A stretch of DNA of 64,000 bases from Pseudovibrio axinellae. GTDB taxonomy: Bacteria; Pseudomonadota; Alphaproteobacteria; Rhizobiales; Stappiaceae. This document shows, in pieces, positions 37,002-45,552 of the stretch (positions are counted from its first letter, which is position 1; the number at the start of each line of letters is the position of its first letter). The notes below the pieces were generated by a model. It was not told the DNA's origin. It ran no database searches and was given only the letters and a program-made list of their open reading frames with translations. The stretch spans positions 620,001-684,000 of the forward strand of contig NZ_FOFM01000001.1 in assembly GCF_900110875.1 (NCBI RefSeq). The letters run 5' to 3'. Both the position numbers and the translations under genes were made by a program.

Positions 37002-37868
37002 ATGGCAAGCTTAGAAACACTTCTCTCGTTTGTGAATACATGGGAATGCGACGAGAATGACCATTTGAACGTGCAGTTTTACTTCTCTAAGTTTGAAGAA
37101 GCTGACCGTCAATTTAGAATGATGACCGGGTTTAGCGAAGCCTTGGTTGGTGCGCGTCGCGTGCGGCATGTACGCTATCATGCAGAGTTGGTTGCAGCAT
37201 CGCTGATTACCGTGAAGTCTTATGTGGCTTTCGATGGGCCTCACATGCTCTCTGTTGTGCATGAAATGATTGAGGGTTCCACCGGGGAAGTCTGCGCAAC
37301 CGCGATTGATGGGTATACGCCAAACCCTTCCTCCGCAAAGCAATTGCGCACTCGCTTCAAGGATGTTGAAGAGAACATCTCAAAGAACGCAATTCCGCGT
37401 GGCGTTTCTGCAAGCCCGTTCTCAGGTAAGCCAACAGCTGAAGACCTGATCAAGAACGGTGCAATGGTTACGGGTCGGGCAACTGTTCTGCCCCGTCACT
37501 TGAATGCAGAGCAAAAGGCAGAAGACACATTTGCTCTTTCATGCTTTTCCGATGCGGCAGCGCATATTTGGGAACGCACGCCAATGAACACTGCGTGGCT
37601 TGATGAGAATGAGTATGGCCGTGTTGCACTGGAGCAGAAGCTCTCTTGGATCAGCCCGCTGAAGCACGGCGACATGATTCAGGTGGTTTCAACGCTTACC
37701 AGCGTCCAGGATAACACCTTTACAATTCGCCATCATTTGTTTGAGTCTCGTACCAAGCGTCTTGCAGCAGTTTGTGATCAGGTATCCCTGAGCATGGATC
37801 TGAACAGCCGTAAAGCTGTGCCTATGGCAGAAGATGTTCGCTCCGCGCTTGTGGCGCTGCAAAGCTAA
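37002..37868 (+). CDS. Double-hotdog acyl-CoA thioesterase-like protein
   Basis: A 288-residue protein built of two 4HBT-type hotdog domains. The first shows VNTWECDENDHLNVQFYFSKFEEAD with the Asp/His pattern of acyl-CoA thioester hydrolases; the second has SDAAAHIWERT, YGRVALEQKLSWISPLKHGD and FTIRHHLFES. The ATG at 37002 follows AAGGG. A terminator lies 25 bases after the stop. It likely cleaves an acyl-CoA or binds one; the chain length is unknown. A TTG 18 codons upstream is unlikely. Confidence 0.82.
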   Translation: MASLETLLSFVNTWECDENDHLNVQFYFSKFEEADRQFRMMTGFSEALVGARRVRHVRYHAELVAASLITVKSYVAFDGPHMLSVVHEMIEGSTGEVCATAIDGYTPNPSSAKQLRTRFKDVEENISKNAIPRGVSASPFSGKPTAEDLIKNGAMVTGRATVLPRHLNAEQKAEDTFALSCFSDAAAHIWERTPMNTAWLDENEYGRVALEQKLSWISPLKHGDMIQVVSTLTSVQDNTFTIRHHLFESRTKRLAAVCDQVSLSMDLNSRKAVPMAEDVRSALVALQS

Positions 37869-37893
37869 TAAAGCGAACAATCAATAGTTTAAG

Positions 37894-37922
37894 AACCGCC
37901 TTCTCGTGAAGGCGGTTTTTTT
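37894..37922 (+). terminator. Terminator after the thioesterase gene
   Basis: 10-bp stem AACCGCCTTC/GAAGGCGGTT with a four-base loop followed by five further T. Confidence 0.9.
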
Positions 37923-37940
37923 ATGCCCTGTGACGGGGTG

Positions 37941-38453
37941 TTATTCAGCATTGTCTTTCTGGAAATCGTCTTTCATTTCCTCTACGACGGAAAAGAAGCG
38001 GCGCATGGCGTTTTCTGTGAAATCGAGCGCATCGCTCAGTTTCTTCTCTTCCTCTTTGCCAAACCAGCCTTCTTCTTGCGGTGCGGTGCTTGAAAGATCT
38101 AGAGCGGTTTCGGATTTGATTGCAGCTATACTGGCTTTTTCAGTTAAGGTGGCCAACGCCTCAGAAATTTGCCTAAGCTCTTGACGCATCTTTGTATTTT
38201 CAAGTTCCAAACGAGTAATTTCGTCCTCGTAAACTTTGATGCCGTCAATGGATGGTTGGCAAACGAGCTGTTGTAATCTGTTGGTGCAAAGGGAAACTAT
38301 CCCCGTTCTGGTGTCCAGCCGCACCAACCCATTATCTGTTTCGCGCATTTCAAAGCGAACGGGGATCTCCGATTCGCTTTGAGCAAACGCGCTCTGCCCA
38401 CCCAGGGCCAAAACGATCAAAAGGATTCCACGCGTGCAATACGACAGTTTCAT
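37941..38453 (-). CDS. Exported coiled-coil protein of unknown function
   Basis: A 170-residue protein with a signal peptide (MKLSYCTRGILLIVLALGG, cleavage after AFA near residue 24). The mature N-terminus has VRFEMRETDNGLVRLDTRTGIVSLC and a second Cys in LVCQPS, suggesting a disulphide. Residues about 75-115 form a heptad-rich coiled coil (YEDEITRLELENTKMRQEL). The C-terminal part is acidic and helical. I recognise no named domain; similar exported proteins occur in related alphaproteobacteria. A role in the periplasm is inferred. Confidence 0.72.
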   Translation of the reverse strand: MKLSYCTRGILLIVLALGGQSAFAQSESEIPVRFEMRETDNGLVRLDTRTGIVSLCTNRLQQLVCQPSIDGIKVYEDEITRLELENTKMRQELRQISEALATLTEKASIAAIKSETALDLSSTAPQEEGWFGKEEEKKLSDALDFTENAMRRFFSVVEEMKDDFQKDNAE

Positions 38454-38596
38454 GGGGTTCCCATCTCCGTTTTATATCAATGAGTTAAACCAGCCTGCCG
38501 CCGTCAAAGTGCATTCCTGCGGCAGGTGGAAGCCAGTTTAACAGCACTTTGCCCTGGTTGACCATTGCATCAAACATGGCAGTAAACTTGGTATTA

Positions 38597-39217
38597 CTAG
38601 AGGCTATTGTAAGCAGGGCGGCCTGATTTGAGCGCGTCTTCCAACAGGCTCAGGCGATCTTGCCCCCAAAATGGCTCAGAGTTTAACAGATAAGTTGGAG
38701 AGCCAACTGCATTCGCCTCTTCCGCCATGCGCGAGTTCAGTGTGTAAGCCTCTGATGCTTCTTCTGTTTTTGCTGCTGCAATCAATTCATCTGCCGAAAG
38801 ACCCAAGCTGTTCAAGATAGATGCAATCACATTTTCATCTGCCGCATTCAGGTCATTTTGCCAGACCGCCTCAAACACCTTTTGGGAATAAGTGGCGACC
38901 GGTCCGCCCTGTTTTTGGCATAAGATAGCGACGGTATCAGCCAGGGCAATATCCGTTGGGAAGTGCGCAGGTTTGTAAGTCATTGGAACCTTGCGCTTTT
39001 CTGACCACCGTTGCAGCTCAATGAAGCGGTACTTCTGGCGCGCAGGATGGCGTTTGCCCAGTGGCAGGCCACCTGTTAACGGGAATAGGATACCCAAGTT
39101 AACGGGGCGAAAGTTCACTTCAACGTCGTATTTACCTGCGATGCGCAGAAATTCCTGGTGTCCTAGAAACGCCCACGGCGAAAGGTGCGTGTAAAAATAA
39201 TCAATCTGCGCGGCCAT
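38597..39217 (-). CDS. DsbA-family 2-hydroxychromene-2-carboxylate isomerase-like protein
   Basis: A 206-residue protein of the kappa-GST/HCCA isomerase branch of the DsbA fold. The N-terminus QIDYFYTHLSPWAFLGHQEFLRIA carries the conserved Ser before Pro in place of a redox CxxC; GSPTYLLNSEPFWGQDRL near the C-terminus is the cis-Pro loop and closing helix. GGGGAGG stands before the ATG at 39217. Known relatives isomerise 2-hydroxychromene-2-carboxylate in naphthalene breakdown or act as glutathione transferases; no aromatic-degradation genes are nearby, so the substrate is open. Confidence 0.88.
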   Translation of the reverse strand: MAAQIDYFYTHLSPWAFLGHQEFLRIAGKYDVEVNFRPVNLGILFPLTGGLPLGKRHPARQKYRFIELQRWSEKRKVPMTYKPAHFPTDIALADTVAILCQKQGGPVATYSQKVFEAVWQNDLNAADENVIASILNSLGLSADELIAAAKTEEASEAYTLNSRMAEEANAVGSPTYLLNSEPFWGQDRLSLLEDALKSGRPAYNSL

Positions 39218-39560
39218 ACTTGCCTCCCCGGTATGCAACTCCCCTATCCTCGGGCAAAAAGGACGAGATTTCAACGGGTAAGCTCTGCAATTCAGTTCGC
39301 AAAAACACGCTTTGCGTATGAGTTGGATAAGTATTGAATGGGCTTAACGCTGATATGTGCGTTGGTTTGCGCGGAAGGCGTTATTTTTGAGCGGAATGTA
39401 AAATGGAGGACAAAAGCAGTTTGCCCCAAATTGGGTCTTACAAACTGCTTTTGGTTTTGTCTGCTTTTCGTATTCCCTGCAGGACGGCGTGCGCTTTACA
39501 AGGCTACGTTTTGTAGCTTGGAGCCGAGGTTCGGTTCTTCCAACTGGCTACTTTCCAAGA
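39218..39560. other. Intergenic, no gene seen
   Basis: About 340 bases upstream of the isomerase gene. Short reading frames only; no RNA gene or terminator recognised. Confidence 0.4.
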
Positions 39561-39953
39561 TTAGGCAGGTTCATTCACAATGCTGGCGATTTTCCAGGCA
39601 CCTTCGATGTTGATCAGCAGATAGTGGCAGGTAAAGTCGAAGACCACTTCTCCTTCATCATCTTCCTGCTGCCAATCGAGGCTGACGCTGGCTGTTGAAC
39701 CAGAGATGTGAGAGGACACGACTTCATAGATTGAAGAGGTGACGTAATGCTCACGGTGGACTTCCAGCAGTGCGTCAATGTTTTCGCACAGCTCTGCCTT
39801 GTCCTTAAAGACATGGCCTTCTTCCAGCTGCCAGACAACACACGGAAATGCAAAGCAGTCTGCAATCAGTGCTGAGTCATATTCTTCATAGGCATCTGCA
39901 TAGCTATCAAACAACTCGGAGAGCATTAGTTCTGTTTCGTCCTGAACACTCAT
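39561..39953 (-). CDS. NTF2/SnoaL-like small protein
   Basis: A 130-residue protein with the layout of the SnoaL/ketosteroid-isomerase-like cone fold: an N-terminal helix pair (LMLSELFDSYADAYEEYDSALIADCFAFP), a central helix CENIDALLEVHREH and four beta strands ending in YLLINIEGAWKIASIVNEP. The ATG at 39953 (MSVQDETE) is preferred over one twenty codons upstream. Many members of this fold are enzymes or ligand binders; the active-site residues here cannot be matched to a known group. Confidence 0.72.
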   Translation of the reverse strand: MSVQDETELMLSELFDSYADAYEEYDSALIADCFAFPCVVWQLEEGHVFKDKAELCENIDALLEVHREHYVTSSIYEVVSSHISGSTASVSLDWQQEDDEGEVVFDFTCHYLLINIEGAWKIASIVNEPA

Positions 39954-40300
39954 GTAGACCGCCCCTTTTCCCAGCTTATTGATGTGCCAGCATTTTTCAT
40001 GAAGGTAAGGCAATAAAGCCCGTTTTCACTTATATGCCGTGGAAAGGCGTCAGTTTGCCAGTCCTTTTTTTAGAAGGAAACAGATTTCATGGGTATTCTG
40101 CGCATTCCGTCCCACTTTCCCACGGCCTCCCCTTGAGAAATCTCGCAGTTTGACACCTGAAAGTTGAGCAAACCAACTTATTCCCCTATGCGGTGCGAGC
40201 GTTAAAATGTTCTTGGTTTGCCCCATTTTTAATTGGCACGTGTGCTCATTGGTGGCAAAGTGCAGCCACCTGTTTATTTGGATCGGATACTTCCTCGTTT
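39954..40300. other. Divergent upstream region of NTF2-like gene and helicase gene
   Basis: About 350 bases; no RNA gene or operator seen. An open frame runs upstream of the helicase ATG to 40193, but those residues do not resemble the family. Confidence 0.4.
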
Positions 40301-42829
40301 ATGGCAGATACCTCTCATCTTCCCGCCGCCTTCAATAGCTGGTTTGAAAGCCGCGGATGGGCGCCACGTACGCATCAGATGGAGTTATTTGCAAAAGTAA
40401 GTGCTGGCAATTCCGCGCTCTTGATTGCACCAACTGGTGGCGGCAAAACGCTTGCTGGCTTTTTACCCTCCCTTGTCGACTTATCTCTGCGAAATGTTGG
40501 GGACACATCAAAGTCAAACAAGCAGGCAACGTCCGGTTCTGGTCGTCTTCATACGCTTTACATGTCTCCGCTAAAAGCACTGGCGAGCGATATTCATCGC
40601 AACCTTGAAGTTCCCATCGAAGAAATGGGGCTTTCCATCAAGCTTGAAACACGCTCTGGTGATACGCCAAGTCATAAAAAACAACGACAAAAGCGCATTC
40701 CGCCGGACATTTTGCTGACCACACCAGAACAAATTTCTCTGCTCTTGTCTGACGCAAACTGCGAGCGTTTGTTTGCGGACCTACAGTTTGTCATTTTGGA
40801 TGAGCTCCATGAACTGGTCACTTCCAAACGAGGCGATTTGCTCGCATTGGCTTTGACGCGGCTGCGAAAACTTGCACCGAATTTACGTTGTATCGGACTT
40901 TCAGCAACCATTGCGCACCCTGATGATTTGCGCGCCTATCTGGTGGCGCAGCCGCTTTCCCAAAAGGTGGAGCTCGCGGCGCTGGTGCAGGCGAAGGGCG
41001 GGGCCAAACCGCATATCACAATTTTGGAGACACAAGAGCGCCTGCCATGGTCAGGCCACTCCTGTATATATGCGCTGCCTGAGATTTATGAGGAAATCAA
41101 AGCCCACCAGACCACGCTGGTATTTGTAAATACCCGCTCGCAAGCCGAGCGATTGTTTCAAGAACTGTGGCGCATCAACGATGAAACACTCCCGATAGCA
41201 ATTCACCATGGCTCGCTGGATGTGAGCCAACGGCGGAAAGTTGAGGCGCACATGGCTGCAGGCAAGCTGAAGGCAGTGGTGTGCACCTCCTCTCTCGATC
41301 TGGGTATCGACTGGGGTGACATTGATCTTGTGATCAACGTGGGAGCCCCTAAGGGGGCCAGCCGGTTGGCACAGCGTATAGGGCGTGCAAACCACCGTAT
41401 GAACGAAGCCTCCAAAGCTATTCTGGTTCCTTCCAATAGATTTGAGGTGCTAGAATGTCAGGTGGCACTTGAGGCATCTGAAGCAGGACAGCAAGACACT
41501 CCTCCGCTGCGAGATGGGGGGCTGGACGTTCTTGCCCAGCACATCATGTGTGTTGCCTGCGCTGCGCCGTTTGCGCCTGACCAGCTCTATGAAGAAGTGA
41601 TCAGCAGTCAAACCTATCGATATCTGGAATATGAGCTGTTCTTGAAAACTGTCGAGTTTGTTGCGACAGGCGGCTATACGCTTAAAACCTATGAGAAGTA
41701 CGCGAAGCTACGGCCAACAAAGGATGGACGGCTTCGCCTCTCTCACCCTCAGTTTGCACAGCAATATCGCCTCAACTCCGGCACCATTTTGGATGCTGCC
41801 ACGCTAAAAGTGCGCCAAGTTAAGCCACGTGGAGCGAACTCCAGACGGCCACTCGGATTTGGCGGAAAGATGCTGGGAGAGATTGAAGAGTGGTTCATCG
41901 AACAACTCGTTGTGGGCGATACCTTTATTTTTGCGGGACAAACCCTGAGGTTTGAAGGACTTAAAGAAAGCGAGGCTTATGTGTCGCGAAGCTCCTCCTC
42001 GGACCCCAAGATCCCAACCTACCAAGGCGGCAAGTTTCCATTAAGCACTTATCTGGCAGACGGCGTGCGTTCTCTCATCTCTGATCCCCATACATGGTCG
42101 GATTTACCCGGTCAGGTTCACGAATGGTTAACCATGCAAAGAAATAAGTCACAATTACCAGAGTATGATCGTCTCTTAGTGGAGACCTTCCCGCGCAACG
42201 AAAAACACTACCTCGTGTGTTACCCGTTTGAAGGCAGGTTGGTTCACCAGACGCTTGGGATGCTGTTGACGCGCAGGTTGGAGCGGGCCGGATTACACCC
42301 ACTCGGATTTGTCGCCACAGAATACTCTCTCGCCCTTTGGGGGCTACGGGATATGGGGCTAGCCATTCAGAGGGGTACTCTTCGTCTGGATGAGTTGTTT
42401 GAAGAAGATATGCTGGGTGATGACCTTGAAGCATGGCTTGCGGAAAGTAGTTTGATGAAACGCACCTTTAGAAATTGTGCGATGATCTCTGGACTGGTGG
42501 AAAGACGCCACCCAGGTAAAGAGAAAACAGGTCGGCAGATAACAATAAATACGGACCTTATCTATAACGTACTGCACGAACACGAGCCCGACCACCTGCT
42601 TTTACAAGCAACATGGACCGATGCAGCTACAGGACTTCTGGATATCTCTCGGTTAGGTCACTTTCTTACTCGTATAGACAAAAGAATCACGCATAGTGCT
42701 TTGAGCCAAGTCTCACCTCTGTCTGTTCCGGTGCTTCTGGAAATTGGAAAAGAGCCTATATTTGGTAGTGCGAGCGATGCCCTATTGGCAGATGCAGCGG
42801 ATGATTTGATTTTGGAGGCCCAACTGTGA
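40301..42829 (+). CDS. Ligase-associated DNA damage response DEXH-box helicase (Lhr-like)
   Basis: An 842-residue superfamily 2 helicase. Motif I is APTGGGKTLAGFLP, motif Ia YMSPLKALASDI, motif II (DExH) ILDELHEL, motif III LSATIAHP, motif VI GRANHRMNE; TSSLDLGIDWGDIDLVINVGAPKG is in the second RecA domain, and an Lhr-type winged-helix and C-terminal domain follow. Proteins of this branch occur with an ATP-dependent DNA ligase, an exonuclease and the PdeM nuclease in a putative repair set. Here only PdeM is adjacent, coupled by a four-base GTGA overlap. The ATG at 40301 gives the family N-terminus. Confidence 0.92.
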   Translation: MADTSHLPAAFNSWFESRGWAPRTHQMELFAKVSAGNSALLIAPTGGGKTLAGFLPSLVDLSLRNVGDTSKSNKQATSGSGRLHTLYMSPLKALASDIHRNLEVPIEEMGLSIKLETRSGDTPSHKKQRQKRIPPDILLTTPEQISLLLSDANCERLFADLQFVILDELHELVTSKRGDLLALALTRLRKLAPNLRCIGLSATIAHPDDLRAYLVAQPLSQKVELAALVQAKGGAKPHITILETQERLPWSGHSCIYALPEIYEEIKAHQTTLVFVNTRSQAERLFQELWRINDETLPIAIHHGSLDVSQRRKVEAHMAAGKLKAVVCTSSLDLGIDWGDIDLVINVGAPKGASRLAQRIGRANHRMNEASKAILVPSNRFEVLECQVALEASEAGQQDTPPLRDGGLDVLAQHIMCVACAAPFAPDQLYEEVISSQTYRYLEYELFLKTVEFVATGGYTLKTYEKYAKLRPTKDGRLRLSHPQFAQQYRLNSGTILDAATLKVRQVKPRGANSRRPLGFGGKMLGEIEEWFIEQLVVGDTFIFAGQTLRFEGLKESEAYVSRSSSSDPKIPTYQGGKFPLSTYLADGVRSLISDPHTWSDLPGQVHEWLTMQRNKSQLPEYDRLLVETFPRNEKHYLVCYPFEGRLVHQTLGMLLTRRLERAGLHPLGFVATEYSLALWGLRDMGLAIQRGTLRLDELFEEDMLGDDLEAWLAESSLMKRTFRNCAMISGLVERRHPGKEKTGRQITINTDLIYNVLHEHEPDHLLLQATWTDAATGLLDISRLGHFLTRIDKRITHSALSQVSPLSVPVLLEIGKEPIFGSASDALLADAADDLILEAQL

Positions 42830-43569
42830 AACCCAACAGTTCGTTGCATCACAAGGTAGAACCGCGTTATCGTCAACCTATTCCTGTATGCCACGACTTG
42901 TCTCTTGCAAGAGAGCTTGTTGGTTTGCATGACAGTGGCGCCTTGTGGTGGCCAGACGAAAAGACACTGGTGGTGTCCGATCTTCATCTGGAAAAAGCGG
43001 CCAGCATCGCCAAGCGGAAGGGGCTTATGCTTCCGCCTTATGATTCAGCTGTTACCCTGGAAAAACTCGCCTCTTTGATTGATTCGTTTAATCCACGCCG
43101 CGTCATTTGCCTGGGAGACAGCTTTCACGACATTGAAAGCTCACGGAACATGCCAGCAGCATATCTTGCGATGCTAACAACCATGCAGCTTGGGCGCGAA
43201 TGGATTTGGATTACTGGTAACCACGACCCCGAGATTGCTGAGCATGTCTGGGGTGAGCGTTACGACGAGCTCTCCATAAACTCACTCAGTTTCCGCCATG
43301 AACCAAAAGAGGGTGCTGAACGCGGTGAAATTTGCGGCCACTTGCATCCAGCAGCTAAGGTGCGCCGCATTGGTCGCACTATTCGCAGAGCGTGCTTTGC
43401 TACTGATGGCAAACGGCTTGTTTTGCCAGCATTTGGTGCGCTCACGGGCGGCTTAAATGTGATGGACAAAGCCTTTTCTGAGGTTTTTGATGCCCGGCGG
43501 TTCTCTGTCTATATGCTGGGAAATGGGCGGTTATTCCCGTTTACTGCAGCAAAGCTTTTGAACGAGTAG
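42826..43569 (+). CDS. pdeM: Ligase-associated DNA damage response endonuclease PdeM
   Basis: A 247-residue metallophosphoesterase. Two-metal motifs: VVSDLHLEKAASIAKRKGLMLPP, LGDSFHD, WITGNHDP and EICGHLHPAAKV. This combination matches the PdeM nuclease of the ligase-associated repair set. The start is a GTG overlapping the helicase stop (GTGA), with GGAGG eight bases upstream inside the helicase gene, so the two are translated together. The ATP-dependent ligase and exonuclease partners are not in this window. Confidence 0.9.
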   Translation: MKPNSSLHHKVEPRYRQPIPVCHDLSLARELVGLHDSGALWWPDEKTLVVSDLHLEKAASIAKRKGLMLPPYDSAVTLEKLASLIDSFNPRRVICLGDSFHDIESSRNMPAAYLAMLTTMQLGREWIWITGNHDPEIAEHVWGERYDELSINSLSFRHEPKEGAERGEICGHLHPAAKVRRIGRTIRRACFATDGKRLVLPAFGALTGGLNVMDKAFSEVFDARRFSVYMLGNGRLFPFTAAKLLNE

Positions 43570-43571
43570 TG

Positions 43572-43604
43572 AACGGCCCTGATGCAGGGCCTTATCGGGC
43601 CGTT
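43572..43604 (+). terminator. GC-rich hairpin after pdeM (weak terminator)
   Basis: Nested inverted repeats: AACGGCCC/GGGCCGTT outside and GGCCCT/AGGGCC inside, directly after the pdeM stop. There is no U-run, so terminator function is uncertain. Confidence 0.35.
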
Positions 43605-43681
43605 GCGCGCGGCAGGCTTGTTTCTCCACATAGAGGCGATCCGTGCTTACTTGCCTATCAGGACTACAGGCGCTTCAGTTG

Positions 43682-44467
43682 CTAGTCTTTCTTGAAGATA
43701 ACACCAGCGAGCCAACCGGTCAGCAGCGCAAGCAGGATGGCCATGGCGCCATATACGGCTGGGTATTGGCGTGACAGGGTGAAGGTGACCTGCTCGAAGC
43801 CAGTTTTGGCAACTGTCAGCGCCTGCTCTTGTTTATCCAGTAAAACGCCCCCATTGAAAAGGAAGGTCGTCACTTTGTAGTCCCCTGTCGGGATGATCGC
43901 GGGCAAGTCGACTGTTGTTGAGAACAGGGTTGAACTCAGGAAGTTGATGGACTTGGAGTTTTGTGTGTACAGCCCCTGATGCACGCGCGAGCGCAGAAAA
44001 GCTTCTTTGAAGGCTGCGCGTTCATGTGCCGGCGCACGCGTGCCAAGCGCTGCCAGCGGCAGATGCTCCAGCCCTATGCGATACTGTTTGAGCCAATCAT
44101 CGGATGCAATGTTTCGCAGGTCATCGGTTGCGTGGACTGCATAAAAACTTGGGACTGCTATGTATGTTTGAGAAGTGGCATTAATCCAGAGGCCAAAGAT
44201 ATGATCTTTGCGCCACGTGACCACGCGCTCCAAAGGCCCTTCCACCACAACCACAACGTCCTGCTTGTCGCTTCTGGCTACTGTCCCTGCGTCTCTTGCG
44301 ATTTCACCGTAGACCAGGATCTGGGTGCCGGTGAAATTAGAGGTGATCGCTACTTGGGACGAAGAAACTGCAGAGACCAGAGTTTCTGCCAATGCAGAGG
44401 AAATTGAGGCCAGAGCAAGCAGCGCAACGGTCAGCACGGCATTTAAGGTGTGTAGAGGATGCCTCAT
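43682..44467 (-). CDS. TIGR02186-type membrane-anchored periplasmic protein
   Basis: A 261-residue protein with a signal peptide (VLTVALLALASISSALA), a beta-rich periplasmic region (VAITSNFTGTQILVYGEI; DVVVVVEGPLERVVTWRKDHIFGLWIN), a central helical segment and one C-terminal anchor helix (GAMAILLALLTGWLAGVIF). It fits the alphaproteobacterial TIGR02186 family, found beside TauE/SafE transporters. The ATG overlaps the TauE/SafE stop by four bases, so the pair is cotranslated. It may be a periplasmic partner of the exporter; this is inference. Confidence 0.85.
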   Translation of the reverse strand: MRHPLHTLNAVLTVALLALASISSALAETLVSAVSSSQVAITSNFTGTQILVYGEIARDAGTVARSDKQDVVVVVEGPLERVVTWRKDHIFGLWINATSQTYIAVPSFYAVHATDDLRNIASDDWLKQYRIGLEHLPLAALGTRAPAHERAAFKEAFLRSRVHQGLYTQNSKSINFLSSTLFSTTVDLPAIIPTGDYKVTTFLFNGGVLLDKQEQALTVAKTGFEQVTFTLSRQYPAVYGAMAILLALLTGWLAGVIFKKD

Positions 44468-45444
44468 TTGACGGGCTCCTCAATCACACTGACTGAATAA
44501 AGATCGGATGGCTCAACGATGAGATTGTATGCAAAGCGCAGGCCAACCAGAAGCACCAGCAGCCCTAATCCGAGGCGCAGATGTTCGCCGCGCATGCCCT
44601 GCCCCATTTGTGCACCAAACTGGGCCCCTATTACTCCGCCAACCATCAGCGTTAGTGCCAGAACAATATCGACAGACTGGGTATTTATGGCATGCAGGAA
44701 TGTGGCCACGGCCATGGTGCCAAGGATTTGAAGCAGAGACGTGCCGATAACGACATGCGCTGGTACACGAAGCAGGTAGATGAGCGCTGGTACCATCATA
44801 AAGCCGCCGCCGATACCAAGCACAGATCCCAGAAAACCAATGGAACTGCCTATGCCGAAAATCGGGATAACGCTCACGTACAGTCTGGAACGGCGGAAAC
44901 GCACCTTGAATGGCAGACCGTGTACCCAGTTATGCTGGCCAGGTCTGCGGCCCATTGGTTCCTCACCGCTCTTACGGCGCATGATAGCTTTGACAGATTC
45001 TGCCAGCATCAACACGCCGATGGTGCCTAGGAAGGTGACGTAGGCAAGCGAGATCACCAAATCCAACTGCCCCAGACTTTGCAAAATACCAAAGAGCCAG
45101 ACACCGATTGCAGACCCAACGATACCAGAGCAAAGCAGCACGGAGGCCAGTTTGAAATCAATACCGGCCTTGCGCCAGTAAGACAGAACGCCGGATGCAG
45201 AGGAGGCAACGATTTGTGTTGTGACTGTTGCAACAGAAACTGCCGGCGGAATGCCGGAGAAGATCAGCAGCGGTGTGAGAAGGAAGCCCCCTCCAATGCC
45301 AAAAAGCCCTGAGAGGAACCCGACGGTCCCGCCCATGGCGAAGATCATGAAGACATTGATTGGCAGTTCTGCGATGGGTAAATAGATTTGCAAGATGGCA
45401 CCGCGGGTAACACAGGTGACCAGGCCTTGCGCGCCAGGCTTCAC
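44464..45444 (-). CDS. TauE/SafE family sulfite/organosulfonate exporter-like protein
   Basis: A 326-residue transporter with about eight membrane helices. The family repeat appears twice: GFLSGLFGIGGGFLLTPLLIFSGIP and GFLGSVLGIGGGFMMVPALIYLLRVP. A basic cytoplasmic loop (MRRKSGEEPMGRRPGQ) separates the halves. Members export sulfite, sulfoacetate or related anions. The start is uncertain: a GTG at 45444 gives the length above, but a TTG at 45393 (QIYLPIAELPINVF) matches the usual N-terminus better. Coupled by overlap to the TIGR02186 gene. Confidence 0.87.
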   Translation of the reverse strand: MKPGAQGLVTCVTRGAILQIYLPIAELPINVFMIFAMGGTVGFLSGLFGIGGGFLLTPLLIFSGIPPAVSVATVTTQIVASSASGVLSYWRKAGIDFKLASVLLCSGIVGSAIGVWLFGILQSLGQLDLVISLAYVTFLGTIGVLMLAESVKAIMRRKSGEEPMGRRPGQHNWVHGLPFKVRFRRSRLYVSVIPIFGIGSSIGFLGSVLGIGGGFMMVPALIYLLRVPAHVVIGTSLLQILGTMAVATFLHAINTQSVDIVLALTLMVGGVIGAQFGAQMGQGMRGEHLRLGLGLLVLLVGLRFAYNLIVEPSDLYSVSVIEEPVK

Positions 45445-45552
45445 CTTTTGTCCAACATTATTGTAGAGTGTTAAGCGTCAATTCAGACGCCCTGTCAATC
45501 TACCTGCAGCAGCAAGTGCAAATCTAACCAGAAATCCCCTAGTAACGTTGCA

